Source: Deltaproteobacteria bacterium
Lineage (GTDB): Bacteria > Desulfobacterota > DSM-4660 > Desulfatiglandales > HGW-15
Direction: 5' to 3'
DNA length: 25,555 nt
NCBI GenBank assembly: GCA_016932235.1
Contig: JAFGDF010000276.1
Span: 1 to 25,555 of the forward strand
Position numbers and translations under genes: made by a program. Of the stretch, positions 7,193 to 15,820 are shown in pieces; position 1 is the first letter of the stretch, and the number at the start of each line of letters is the position of its first letter. The notes below the pieces were generated by a model. That model saw nothing but the letters and a program-made list of their open reading frames with translations. It was not told the origin of the DNA and made no database searches.

Positions 7193-7714
7193 ATGGTGGA
7201 AAAGATTGATTACAAGGAAAATATTGAGAGGGCGGTAGCGATATTTGAAACAACCCAAGGAATCTTCAGGATAGAGATATATGTAAAAGAATGCCCTGAA
7301 ACAGCCTGGAATTTCATAAACCTTGCCGAAGGAAGGCAAAAGACTACGAGAGAGGGCGGATTCTATGACAGATTGACCTTCCACAGGGTCATTGACGGTT
7401 TCATGATACAGGGCGGCTGTCCCTTCGGGACCGGCATGGGTGGTCCTGGATATACCTTTAAAGACGAATTCAATAAGTCGCTTCGACATGATAGCGAGGG
7501 CATATTATCGATGGCCAACGCCGGCCCCGGGACAAACGGCAGCCAGTTTTTTATTACTTTAGCCCCGACTCCTCATCTGGATGATCATCATACCGTGTTT
7601 GGAAAAGTTATCAGCGGCATGGATGTTGTTAGAGACATAGGCCATGTGGAAACAGGACCCAATGACAGACCCAAAAAGCCCGTTGTGATTGCGAGTATTA
7701 CAATAGAGAGATAG
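7193..7714 (+). CDS. Cytosolic cyclophilin-type peptidyl-prolyl isomerase
   Basis: A 173-residue protein without a signal peptide. It catalyses cis-trans isomerisation of Xaa-Pro bonds in the cytoplasm. The active site is clear: [13 protein letters not shown] with Arg65, Phe70 and Gln73, then [10 protein letters not shown], then [17 protein letters not shown] near 106-122. The position of the cyclosporin-binding Trp of CypA (usual context TPWL) is His128 in [12 protein letters not shown], so reduced cyclosporin binding is expected. A perfect AGGAGG and a near-consensus promoter stand in front. An anion-type permease follows 28 bases downstream. Confidence 0.95.
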   Translation: MVEKIDYKENIERAVAIFETTQGIFRIEIYVKECPETAWNFINLAEGRQKTTREGGFYDRLTFHRVIDGFMIQGGCPFGTGMGGPGYTFKDEFNKSLRHDSEGILSMANAGPGTNGSQFFITLAPTPHLDDHHTVFGKVISGMDVVRDIGHVETGPNDRPKKPVVIASITIER

Positions 7715-7742
7715 ATTCTCTTTCTCATGTCATTGGGGAAAA

Positions 7743-8993
7743 ATGGCATTTGAAAAAATCATAACTCTGGTAGTATTCATCACCTGCTATGGACTGGCAT
7801 TAAGTCGTAAAGTCAAAATCGCATATGCATCCATTGTGGCTGCCACTGTGCTGTTGGTATCTGGATTGATGCAACCATCCGAAGCACTGTTCAAAGCCGT
7901 CAAGTGGGACGTATTGGGAATATACTGGGGTTTCATGATGGTCTCCTTTGTCTTCATGAAAAGTCGCATGCCGGATTTGATCGCCAATCGCATCATTACC
8001 ACAGTTAGGGTTGAGAAGTATGTCATTTTCACGCTCTGTTGTCTGACAGCCTTCTTATCAGCCTTCATGGAGAATGTGGGAGTGGTCCTTATGATGGCGC
8101 CAGTGGCCATTGCGGTCAGCCTTCGCATGCAAAGTGATCTGTTCCCTTATCTGATTTCCATTGCAATCAGTTCCAATGTTGTCACCACCCTTACCATGGT
8201 GGCGGATCCGCCATCAATCATTCTGGCTTTGGCAACAGGGATGAAGCCGCTGGACTTCTATCTGTTTCAAGGGAGAATAGGCCTCGGCACAATCACGCTG
8301 ATTGGAGTCCTTGTGGCCTTGGGGACACTGCTCTTTCAGTTCCGTCGTATGCAAAATCCGGTAGCTGTGCAGGCAGAATCAATAGCGACAACTAAAGGCC
8401 CTTCGGTGCTCTTTGTGCTGGGAGTGGCTGCCTTGGCAGTTGGCCCGGAATTCGGACTCAGGCCGGGGACTGTTGGGTTGATTGCGGGATTGATTGCGCT
8501 GTATATGGGCAGGGCGGACCTGAAAGAAATGATTTGGGAATTCGATTGGAACTCCTTCTTTTTTATAATCGGTATTTTCATCGTAATTTACAACCTCAAT
8601 GCATCAGGCCTGCTCAAGGATTTTGCTGAATTGGCAATTCAATCCGGGATTAATAATCCGACAGTAATTCTGGCCTTCATGATCTGGATCTCGGTAGCCC
8701 TGTCATCTTTCATGGACAATGTTCCTTATACTATACTGATGATTCCTGTTTGCCAGAATCTGGCATCTTCATTAGGTATCAATGCATGGCCGTTTCTATA
8801 TGGCATGCTGATCGGTACCGGCATCGGCGGGAACATCACACCGGTGGGAGCCACAGCCAATGTTTTTGCCTGCGGAATCCTTGAAAAGCATGGTGAAAAA
8901 GTGCAATTGGGACGCTATATGAACCTTAGCATCCCATTTTCCTTGGCTGCCGTGGCTGCAGCCCATCTGCTGCTTCAGCTAGTCTGGATGTAA
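7743..8993 (+). CDS. ArsB/NhaD/SLC13-type ion permease
   Basis: A 416-residue integral membrane protein with about ten or more hydrophobic segments. It shows the inverted-repeat signatures of the ion-transporter superfamily: SAFMENVGVVLMMAPVAIA near 108-126 and SSFMDNVPYTILMIPV near 320-335, each with the Asn and helix break at the ion site. TMVADPPSIILALATG and IGGNITPVGATANV follow each of them. The family exports arsenite or exchanges Na+, or carries dicarboxylates, sulfate or citrate; the substrate cannot be set from sequence. No ars regulator or reductase is nearby. It probably shares the cyclophilin transcript. Its 3' end overlaps the convergent hypothetical gene by 15 bases. Confidence 0.88.
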   Translation: MAFEKIITLVVFITCYGLALSRKVKIAYASIVAATVLLVSGLMQPSEALFKAVKWDVLGIYWGFMMVSFVFMKSRMPDLIANRIITTVRVEKYVIFTLCCLTAFLSAFMENVGVVLMMAPVAIAVSLRMQSDLFPYLISIAISSNVVTTLTMVADPPSIILALATGMKPLDFYLFQGRIGLGTITLIGVLVALGTLLFQFRRMQNPVAVQAESIATTKGPSVLFVLGVAALAVGPEFGLRPGTVGLIAGLIALYMGRADLKEMIWEFDWNSFFFIIGIFIVIYNLNASGLLKDFAELAIQSGINNPTVILAFMIWISVALSSFMDNVPYTILMIPVCQNLASSLGINAWPFLYGMLIGTGIGGNITPVGATANVFACGILEKHGEKVQLGRYMNLSIPFSLAAVAAAHLLLQLVWM

Positions 8994-9500
8994 AAAGGCT
9001 TCGAGCTTTTCCCTGAAATCCTTTTTTATCAACTCAGCCCTTTGAACCCACTCTTTATCCGCATTAAGATTAGGGATAACCGCCGTCCCTGATATACCCT
9101 TTTCTTTTATCTTTTTCTCAAGCTTATGGTTATAGATGCTTTTTTCATCTTCTATCTTCCGTTCCGATTCCATTATTTTCTTCTCAATAGATTTAATATC
9201 TATTTCGTTGAAGATTCTCAGCACCTGCAGTAACGGATAATTATCCTCGCCGGGAACAAGCATGGGAAACAACGCATCGGTGACTGCTTTAAGTGTCACA
9301 TCCTTCTCACCTTCCGGGTCTGGCCTTATTTCCTCTTTGAGTTTTTCATAAGTTATTATCCCATCAAGAAATTTCTGTATAAGACCTTTTATCCTGTCCG
9401 TTAACTCTTTCTGCCTCAGATCTCTCTTCTCCTCATCGGACATTGTCATGCCTTTTGTCTTCTCCATGATGATATCAAGGGTGCTCTTTATCTCTCCCAT
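8979..9500 (-). CDS. Hypothetical charged helical protein
   Basis: A 173-residue, highly charged, soluble protein that I do not recognise. Residues 13-60 and 97-140 are rich in Lys and Glu and look like long helices, probably coiled coil (for example IKSIEKKIMESERKIEDEK). There is no signal peptide or membrane segment. GAGGAG precedes the ATG, and the gene starts 10 bases after the serine hydrolase stop, so it is the last gene of the long minus-strand cluster. Its final codons overlap the end of the convergent permease gene by 15 bases. Good SD and operon position make it a real gene. Confidence 0.75.
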   Translation of the reverse strand: MGEIKSTLDIIMEKTKGMTMSDEEKRDLRQKELTDRIKGLIQKFLDGIITYEKLKEEIRPDPEGEKDVTLKAVTDALFPMLVPGEDNYPLLQVLRIFNEIDIKSIEKKIMESERKIEDEKSIYNHKLEKKIKEKGISGTAVIPNLNADKEWVQRAELIKKDFREKLEAFLHPD

Positions 9501-9510
9501 CGTTAACTCC

Positions 9511-10614
9511 TCAATTTTTAATAATTCCCTTTCTTTTCAGCTCCTCTATGATCACGTTATGAAGCATCGGCCTGAATGTCTTTATCTTCTGGTTTTCCCT
9601 TGTCGGGTGAACCCTGTTGGTCAGGAAAATAACAATAACTTCTCTATCGAGGTCCATCCAAATCGACGTGCCTGAATAGCCGAGGTGCCCGACACTGTTC
9701 CTGGAAAAATATCTTCCTGAGCTTGAATTCCCCCTGCTGGGAGTATCCCAACCCAGGGCCCATGTGCAGCCGTCAACGATTCCCTGTCGCCTGAAAAACT
9801 CCCTGACTGTTTGTGCTCCAAAATAATCGGATCTTTTCCCCTTAAAATGCCGTAAAAGCATATCCGCAATAATATGCACATCTCCGGCCGTGCTGAAAAG
9901 CCCTGCATGACCCGCCGCGCCACCCAGCACGAAAGCGTTTTCATCATGGACCACGCCGTTCAGTATTTTCCCGCGCCAAGGGCAGGCCTCCGTTAACGCG
10001 AACACTTTTCCCCTGCACGACAGATTCTGATTATCCACATTGAAAAAGGTTTTCTCCAGAGAAAGAGGCCTGTAAAAATATTGATCAAGATATTCAGGCA
10101 GTGCCATTCCTGAACTCTTCTCAATAATCCACTCAAGTATCATAAAACCTAGATCACTGTACAGGCAGGAAGTTCCCGGTTTATATTCCAAAGGTTCATC
10201 TACAAGCATATTCCTCAATATGGATTTACGTTCACCACCCGGATAATTTTGAAGGGCCATATAAAATGGTTTCCAATCCCTCAGGCCACCTGAGTGATTC
10301 AACAACAACCTGACGGTTATGTCAGCCTTATCGTCAATGGCCCCATCATCTATTATTTCCGAAAGTGTTTGATCCAGTTTTATCTTACCCGAATCCACCA
10401 GACTCATAACAGCGAGAACAGTGCCTAAAGGTTTGGTCAATGAGGCCAAATCAAATATTGTATCTTTCGTGACCAAAGATCTTTCCGGCACAATGGATCT
10501 GAATCCAACAGATTCGGTCAGGAGAACATCTTCGCCCGCTGATAGCAGGAGTACCGCCCCGGGATACACACCCTCAGACACACCCCTTTCCAGTATCTCA
10601 TTTATTTTAAGCAT
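9511..10614 (-). CDS. Beta-lactamase-fold serine hydrolase (class C/PBP4*-like)
   Basis: About 367 residues with the penicilloyl-serine hydrolase fold. The nucleophile motif is SLTK at 58-61 in FDLASLTKPLG, the second motif is YSD in CLYSDLGFMILE, and the third is HLG in VGHLGYSGTSIWMDLDRE. These enzymes include class C beta-lactamases, D-aminopeptidases, esterases and muropeptide-processing enzymes. No signal peptide is visible, so it is probably cytoplasmic, which speaks against a true beta-lactamase. The first in-frame codon is GTG at 10617, followed at once by ATG at 10614; neither has a clear SD, and I prefer ATG. It lies 9 bases after the M20 hydrolase gene. A role in muropeptide or peptide turnover fits the neighbours but is inferred. 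Confidence 0.88.
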   Translation of the reverse strand: MLKINEILERGVSEGVYPGAVLLLSAGEDVLLTESVGFRSIVPERSLVTKDTIFDLASLTKPLGTVLAVMSLVDSGKIKLDQTLSEIIDDGAIDDKADITVRLLLNHSGGLRDWKPFYMALQNYPGGERKSILRNMLVDEPLEYKPGTSCLYSDLGFMILEWIIEKSSGMALPEYLDQYFYRPLSLEKTFFNVDNQNLSCRGKVFALTEACPWRGKILNGVVHDENAFVLGGAAGHAGLFSTAGDVHIIADMLLRHFKGKRSDYFGAQTVREFFRRQGIVDGCTWALGWDTPSRGNSSSGRYFSRNSVGHLGYSGTSIWMDLDREVIVIFLTNRVHPTRENQKIKTFRPMLHNVIIEELKRKGIIKN

Positions 10615-10623
10615 CACCAGGGT

Positions 10624-11856
10624 TCATTCATATAAAAAAATATAGGAAAAAACTTTGGCATCCGCCATAATATTACTTATCAGGCAGTATTCATTTGGCT
10701 GATGCGCCGTATCCGATGCAGTCATCCAGACCGCTGCGGGCAATCCCGCTTCTCTAAAAAGCGCCGCCACAGTACCGCCCCCTATACCTTTTGGTTTGCC
10801 CTCCATTCCGCTGACGGCTTTAATCGCTTTTTTAAGCTCTTTTACCACGCTTGATTCCGCGGAGGTTGGAGGGGCGGCATCAAGCCTGTACTCTGTTTCC
10901 GTAATAATGGAGACCCCTTGTTCCTCTTCAACCTTCCGCGTGATCTCGTCAACCTCCCGCAGGACTTCTCCGACATCATATTCAGGCAAAACCCGGCAAT
11001 CCATGTAAAAGATATCTTTCCCGGGGATAGTGTTTATGTTTGGTACATTTGCCAAAATCTTTGTGGATTCAAAGGTTGACACAGAAGGACTGAACAGTTC
11101 ATTGCTAATATCAAATTTACTTTTGAGATGTTCAAGGGCCACCATAAGCTTTGCCGCTCCAAAAAGGCTGTTTTTCCCCTTATCAGGAGTGCTGGCATGA
11201 CACTGTTTCCCGGTTACAGTGAATTTAATATGCAGTATAGATTTTTCCGCAACTTCTATCATTGTCCCTTCTTCATTGCCGGCATCCGGTACTATTATAA
11301 GATCATCTTGATTAAAAAGCTCCCTTCTGTTTTTTAAAAGATATTCAAGGCCATGCTTGCTGCCCGTCTCCTCGTCTGAGACAAACATCAACCCCACGGA
11401 TCTATTTAAGACACTTCCGGACTCTTTAATCGCCTTTATCGCAATCAGTGAACTTACTATACCATGCTGGTTGTCTTCCACTCCCCTGCCGATTATCCTG
11501 TCGTTATCTACCCTGACCTGATATGGATCAGTATCCCAGAGGGAAATATCCCCCGGAGGAACAACATCCAGATGGCTCAATATCCAGACGGTCCGAGACC
11601 CGTAGTCACCTTGCCAGAATGCGGCAATATTAGGTCTGTATCCTGAATCCATTCTTCCATCAGGAGACTTAATCTCCTCAATCCATTTCGGAGACATTTC
11701 GTAAAGCCGTTGTTTTAAATATTCAGCCTTTTCAATCTCTCCGGGCCCATTATTCCCTGGTCCCACGGCAATCCTGGACGTAAGTTCCGCCTGCAATTCT
11801 ATTATCTCGTCCCTATACCCTTCTATGAGATTCATAACTTCTTTCAGACCGGACAT
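10624..11856 (-). CDS. M20-family metallohydrolase (ArgE/DapE-like)
   Basis: About 410 residues. The dinuclear zinc motifs of the M20 family are all visible: SHLDVVPPG (His95, Asp97), GRGVEDNQHG (Asp128), SDEETGSKHG (catalytic Glu162, ligand Glu163), VPDAG (Asp191) and TAHQPNEY (His385). The lid domain is present in between (FTVTGKQCHASTPDKGKNS). The family removes an acyl or amino-acid group from amides such as acetylornithine, succinyl-diaminopimelate or dipeptides. I chose the ATG at 11856 because GGAGGG ends 5 bases before it; the in-frame GTG at 11862 abuts that SD. The context of wall-related genes suggests a peptide or amino-acid amide substrate, not proven. Confidence 0.9.
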   Translation of the reverse strand: MSGLKEVMNLIEGYRDEIIELQAELTSRIAVGPGNNGPGEIEKAEYLKQRLYEMSPKWIEEIKSPDGRMDSGYRPNIAAFWQGDYGSRTVWILSHLDVVPPGDISLWDTDPYQVRVDNDRIIGRGVEDNQHGIVSSLIAIKAIKESGSVLNRSVGLMFVSDEETGSKHGLEYLLKNRRELFNQDDLIIVPDAGNEEGTMIEVAEKSILHIKFTVTGKQCHASTPDKGKNSLFGAAKLMVALEHLKSKFDISNELFSPSVSTFESTKILANVPNINTIPGKDIFYMDCRVLPEYDVGEVLREVDEITRKVEEEQGVSIITETEYRLDAAPPTSAESSVVKELKKAIKAVSGMEGKPKGIGGGTVAALFREAGLPAAVWMTASDTAHQPNEYCLISNIMADAKVFSYIFLYE

Positions 11857-11874
11857 GAGCACCCTCCCTCAATG

Positions 11875-12477
11875 TTATTTCAGCCCTGATAATCTCGCGA
11901 TCTCTTTCATAATCAGATCCGAGAAATTCCCGATTACTTCTTTCAAATCTTTTGTGACCGGTTTTCCAAAATGAACAAAAACCCGAGTCCGCATACCCTG
12001 TCTGGCATACCTGATTCCTACCGGCACAAAGGGAAAACCAAGGCGTGGCTGGATCATCCTTAAAAGCCCCGTCTTCCCCGGCCCCATATATCCTTCAAAA
12101 TAGGTGCCTTCAGGAAATATAACAACCCCCTCACCATCCTTTAGTCTGTCAAGCATATTGATTATAGCGTCATAGCTTTCCCTCGGCCTCTTTCTATTGA
12201 GGGGTATACCTCCCATGGAGGATATCAAATAAGAAGAGACCGGATTAATAAATAACTCATGCTTTGCTATATAATATAATGGCTTTGGTACAACCAGACC
12301 AATGATGGGGATATCTTCCCACCTCTGGTGTTTCGGAAATAGAATAAAAGAGCTAAGGAGTGGCAGATTTTCTAAACCGCGAATCCTGATCTTAAAAAAG
12401 AAAGGGAATATGATTCGAATAAAGAACCTGGTTAACCAGACGACAAGAGGCCTTCTTCTTCCACCATAAATAGACAT
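11875..12477 (-). CDS. PlsC-type lysophospholipid/1-acylglycerol-3-phosphate acyltransferase
   Basis: A 200-residue acyltransferase. The catalytic HX4D motif is HQRWED (His50-Asp55), and motif III is FPEGTY at 121-126. A hydrophobic N-terminal stretch (WLTRFFIRIIFPFFF) suits membrane attachment on the cytoplasmic side. The family moves a fatty acyl chain from acyl-ACP or acyl-CoA to a lysolipid, usually lysophosphatidic acid in phosphatidic acid synthesis. It starts 11 bases after glmS and is followed 18 bases later by the M20 hydrolase, so it shares their transcript. Some members have other acceptors (ornithine lipids, lipid A precursors), so the acceptor is open. Confidence 0.9.
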   Translation of the reverse strand: MSIYGGRRRPLVVWLTRFFIRIIFPFFFKIRIRGLENLPLLSSFILFPKHQRWEDIPIIGLVVPKPLYYIAKHELFINPVSSYLISSMGGIPLNRKRPRESYDAIINMLDRLKDGEGVVIFPEGTYFEGYMGPGKTGLLRMIQPRLGFPFVPVGIRYARQGMRTRVFVHFGKPVTKDLKEVIGNFSDLIMKEIARLSGLK

Positions 12478-12488
12478 GTTCTTTCGAA

Positions 12489-14315
12489 TTACTCTACAGT
12501 AACACTTTTTGCCAGATTCCTCGGTTTATCAATATCCCTCCCCAAAAACCTTGCGCAGTAATAGGCAAGGAGCTGGCAAGGGACCACAGCCAGAATGGGA
12601 TTAAGAAAATCCATGGTATTTGGTATTTCAATGACGTCGTCAACCATCTCCTTGATGATATTATCCCCCTCCGCAGCTATAGCGATGACGGGGCCTTTCC
12701 TGCTTTTTACCTCTTGAATATTATTTATCATCTTGTCATACATGGAATCCTTGGGAACAATCGCCACTATTGGCATTTCCGGATTAACGAGAGCTATGGG
12801 GCCGTGTTTCATTTCACCCGCTGCGTATCCCTCCGCGTGAATATAAGATATTTCCTTTAGCTTCAGCGCTCCCTCCATAGCGATAGGATAGCCATATTTG
12901 CGCCCGATAAAAAGCCAGTTATCGCGATGACAATACTTCTCCGCAACGGTTTGTATATGGTTGGCCTCGAACAGAATCCTGTTAACCTGATCCGGCAGCG
13001 CCTCAAGGGCTCTGATACTTTCCACACCTTCTGTAAGGGATAAATTCTGGTGACGCCCAAGCAGTAGAGCCAACAATGTCAGAATAGTCAACTGTGATAT
13101 GAAAATTTTTGTTGATGCCACGCCTATTTCCGGTCCGGCATGGTTATAAATGCCTGCCTCGGTTTCTCTTGATACAGAACTACCAACCACGTTAACAATA
13201 CCTATCACACTGGCGCCCTTGCGTTTCGCTTCCCGCATGGCAGCCAGAGTATCCGCGGTTTCACCCGACTGACTCATTGCGATAATAAAAGTATTTGGAG
13301 GGAAATTAAGTTTTCTGTAACGAAACTCTGATGCCAGCTCCACCTCCACATCAACGTCGGTGAGCTTTTCAAATATATATCTTCCGACGCATCCGGCATA
13401 ATAGGATGTGCCGCATGCGACAATGACGATATGGCGGCTCGCTTTCAACCTGTCCCATACAGGCATTATGCCTCCCAGTTTGGGAACTCCCTCAACATGA
13501 TCCAATCTCCCGCGTAAAGCGTTTCTTATTGTCTCGGGTTGTTCAAAGATTTCTTTGAGCATGAAATGAGGGAATCCGTTCAATTCCGTATCTTCGGGTG
13601 CCCATTCAACAGTCTCCAATCTTCGTTCTATGGCCTTTGACTGGGCCGTCGAGATAGAGAAACCGGTCTTTGTCAACGCCGCAAGCTCATTGTCATTGAG
13701 ATGAACAACCTTATTCGTGTACCTGACCATTGCCGAGACATCGGAAGCCGCAAAATTGCCTTCTTCTCCTACCCCGATTATCAAGGGACTTCCCCTTCTT
13801 GCCACAACAATTTCACCTGGAACCTCCCTGTGAATAACCGCGATTCCAAACGTCCCCTCAAGTTGAAGCATGGTCATTCTGACGGCTTCACCTAGGCTGC
13901 CTTGAAAGTTTCTTGCTATAAGTTGCGCAATTACTTCGGTATCCGTTTCAGACCTGAATGCAATTCCGGATTTCTCCAGCTTCTTTTTTATGGAAAGATA
14001 GTTCTCAATAATTCCATTGTGAATCACGAACACCTTATCATCAGAATCCCTTTGTGGATGGGCGTTATCTTCCGTGGGTTCGCCATGTGTGGCCCACCTT
14101 GTATGCGCTATTCCGCATGTTCCGTTTATATCCAGGTCGGCTGTTTTCTTCTCCAACTCGGATATTTTACCTACGGATCTGTAACATTCAATATTACTGC
14201 CGTTTTGAACAGCTACCCCTGCTGAATCATATCCTCTATATTCAAGTCTTTTAAGGCCTTCCATAAGAATAGGATTTGCTCTATCCTTTCCCACATAGCA
14301 GACTATTCCACACAT
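12489..14315 (-). CDS. glmS: Glutamine-fructose-6-phosphate aminotransferase (isomerizing)
   Basis: A 608-residue protein of standard length. The N-terminal class II glutaminase starts MCGIVCYVG with Cys2 as nucleophile after Met removal, with LKRLEYRGYDSAGVA and HTRWATHGEPTEDNAHP in the ammonia-releasing site. Two SIS domains follow: VIVACGTSYYAG near 295 and SQSGETADT near 345, then EGALKLKEISYIHAEG and MKHGPIALV in the second. The C-terminus is FLGRDIDKPRNLAKSVTVE. It makes glucosamine-6-phosphate, the first committed step to UDP-GlcNAc for peptidoglycan and lipid A. AGGAG precedes the ATG and is part of a small hairpin. No glmS ribozyme is possible in the 59-base leader gap. Confidence 0.98.
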   Translation of the reverse strand: MCGIVCYVGKDRANPILMEGLKRLEYRGYDSAGVAVQNGSNIECYRSVGKISELEKKTADLDINGTCGIAHTRWATHGEPTEDNAHPQRDSDDKVFVIHNGIIENYLSIKKKLEKSGIAFRSETDTEVIAQLIARNFQGSLGEAVRMTMLQLEGTFGIAVIHREVPGEIVVARRGSPLIIGVGEEGNFAASDVSAMVRYTNKVVHLNDNELAALTKTGFSISTAQSKAIERRLETVEWAPEDTELNGFPHFMLKEIFEQPETIRNALRGRLDHVEGVPKLGGIMPVWDRLKASRHIVIVACGTSYYAGCVGRYIFEKLTDVDVEVELASEFRYRKLNFPPNTFIIAMSQSGETADTLAAMREAKRKGASVIGIVNVVGSSVSRETEAGIYNHAGPEIGVASTKIFISQLTILTLLALLLGRHQNLSLTEGVESIRALEALPDQVNRILFEANHIQTVAEKYCHRDNWLFIGRKYGYPIAMEGALKLKEISYIHAEGYAAGEMKHGPIALVNPEMPIVAIVPKDSMYDKMINNIQEVKSRKGPVIAIAAEGDNIIKEMVDDVIEIPNTMDFLNPILAVVPCQLLAYYCARFLGRDIDKPRNLAKSVTVE

Positions 14316-14320
14316 CTAAA

Positions 14321-14340
14321 AAACTCCTATTTCCAGGAGC
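14321..14340 (-). promoter_or_regulatory. Small hairpin containing the glmS Shine-Dalgarno
   Basis: On the minus strand CTCCT (paired arm) and AGGAG (the glmS SD) are separated by a 6-base loop GGAAAT. The 5-bp helix would hide the ribosome site. It is short, so it may be chance, but it directly overlaps the functional SD. Confidence 0.35.
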
Positions 14341-14374
14341 ACGCAGGCAAAAACCGTCAGGCTCCCTGTAAGAT

Positions 14375-15724
14375 CTATGTTTTCGATGAAAAATAGTATT
14401 TAATTAAATCGCACGCAATATCTTTTGCCCTGATTCCAAGTAACTCATCATGCACCGCAAGGACTGTGATACAAATACCATTGTTGCCTTCTTCCGGAAT
14501 AGCATAAGCAGTAAGCCAGTCATATTTATATTGATCCAAACGGTCATTGATCGTTCCTGTTTTCGCGCCTAAATCAATGTTTTCAAATGCCCCTTTTCTT
14601 CTCAATGACCTGAACGTCTTACTGCATGTACCATATCTGACGGTATCGTTCATCAGGACCTTCATTTTTTTCGAAGTTTCTTCATTCACGGGAGACGCGA
14701 GCTTAGAGGGTTTAGCATAATACAGTATCCTCCCGTTATGATCCCTGATATTAGTGACCAGCCAAGGTTTCATCATCGTGCCGTCATTCGCTATCGACGA
14801 AGTTATCAAATTAGCGTGAAGAGGTGATATAAGTGTCCTCTTATTGAAACCTGAAGCTATCTCTGCAAGGCCGAAGTCGTCTGTCGGAACGTCAATCTTA
14901 CTTTCTTCCAATTCAAGATCAAACGGGATCGGGGTGTTGAAAAGGAATCTGACTGCATAATCATTTAATATTTCTCTCCCCAGTTCATAAATTCCAAGCC
15001 TGCCAAAAACAGAATTATTCGATCCTGAAAACGCCTTTCTCAGGCTGGTTTTATATTTATAGCGGTCATTCTCAATCCCTTTCTTTAATTGACTCTTATA
15101 AAGGGTATATTTTCCTCCCCTGTAATAAAGCGCCTGATCAGGAGAAAAATTACGCGCTTCAATCACACTCGCAGCGGAAATGATCTTAAAAAGACTGGCC
15201 GCTGGAATATCAGCCTTTGTACACAGATTTTCCCTATCACCATCCCCTTCCCTCGCGTAATCAGCGAGAACCAAAATCCTTCCGTCGTGTAATTTCATGA
15301 CCACGACTGCCGCCATGTAAGTTTTAGAGCGTCCCAAAAGATTTTGGGTATAATCCTGGAATGCGCTTTCTATTGAGGTGGAGACAGTAAGGTTCGCCCC
15401 TTCCTTTGATAGAAGATACTTGCCGGTATCTGTTGAAGTTTGGAGTTTCCAGCCTATGAACATTTCGGGCAGGTCTGTCCTGTTCAATCCTCTGGATTCA
15501 ACGTTAATATCGCCTCTTACTTCAGTCCTGGTTTCGCTTCTCTCCTTGACGTATCCGTGTATCCATAAACTGATAACAAACATGGACAATAAGATCAGAA
15601 AGCAGCATCCTGCATAAAGCCCCAGCACAGGGAGTCTGCCGATCAAACATCTTCGCTTCGCACTTCGTTGTAGATCTTTCTGGTAATCCTGCCAGCTTTT
15701 AAATGAAAAATCTGTTTGTTCCAT
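14375..15724 (-). CDS. Transpeptidase-only penicillin-binding protein with N-terminal membrane anchor
   Basis: A 449-residue protein. Residues 1-28 are cytoplasmic and basic, 31-55 form one membrane segment, and the rest is periplasmic. The transpeptidase domain has SLFK (Ser177-Lys180), SNN (Ser235-Asn237) and KTG (388-390), in the order and spacing of class B PBPs. GSNNSVFGRLG and LISPLHANLITSSIANDG also match. The large N-terminal dimerisation/pedestal domain of FtsI or MrdA is missing; only about 110 residues lie between the membrane and the domain. It may be an L,D-independent accessory transpeptidase or a regulator. No good SD is seen before the ATG. It lies between serS and glmS, next to wall-precursor synthesis. 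Confidence 0.85.
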   Translation of the reverse strand: MEQTDFSFKSWQDYQKDLQRSAKRRCLIGRLPVLGLYAGCCFLILLSMFVISLWIHGYVKERSETRTEVRGDINVESRGLNRTDLPEMFIGWKLQTSTDTGKYLLSKEGANLTVSTSIESAFQDYTQNLLGRSKTYMAAVVVMKLHDGRILVLADYAREGDGDRENLCTKADIPAASLFKIISAASVIEARNFSPDQALYYRGGKYTLYKSQLKKGIENDRYKYKTSLRKAFSGSNNSVFGRLGIYELGREILNDYAVRFLFNTPIPFDLELEESKIDVPTDDFGLAEIASGFNKRTLISPLHANLITSSIANDGTMMKPWLVTNIRDHNGRILYYAKPSKLASPVNEETSKKMKVLMNDTVRYGTCSKTFRSLRRKGAFENIDLGAKTGTINDRLDQYKYDWLTAYAIPEEGNNGICITVLAVHDELLGIRAKDIACDLIKYYFSSKT

Positions 15725-15820
15725 CTGTGATTAATTTTATTCAGCCCTGGCAGTCTGTGGTACTTTATCAGACAGCCTGCAGAAAAGATTTGAAAAATAG
15801 TTTGATGCGATTCAATGAAT

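Noticed and set aside
7743..8993. Arsenite efflux pump ArsB
   Set aside because: Fold matches the superfamily, but no ars regulator, reductase or ATPase is near, and the sequence alone does not set the substrate.
9511..10614. Beta-lactamase resistance gene
   Set aside because: It has the fold and motifs but no signal peptide, and lies in a housekeeping-type cluster; a hydrolase or esterase of the same fold is more likely.
14316..14374. glmS ribozyme
   Set aside because: The space before glmS is only 59 bases, too short for the ribozyme, and none of its core is visible.
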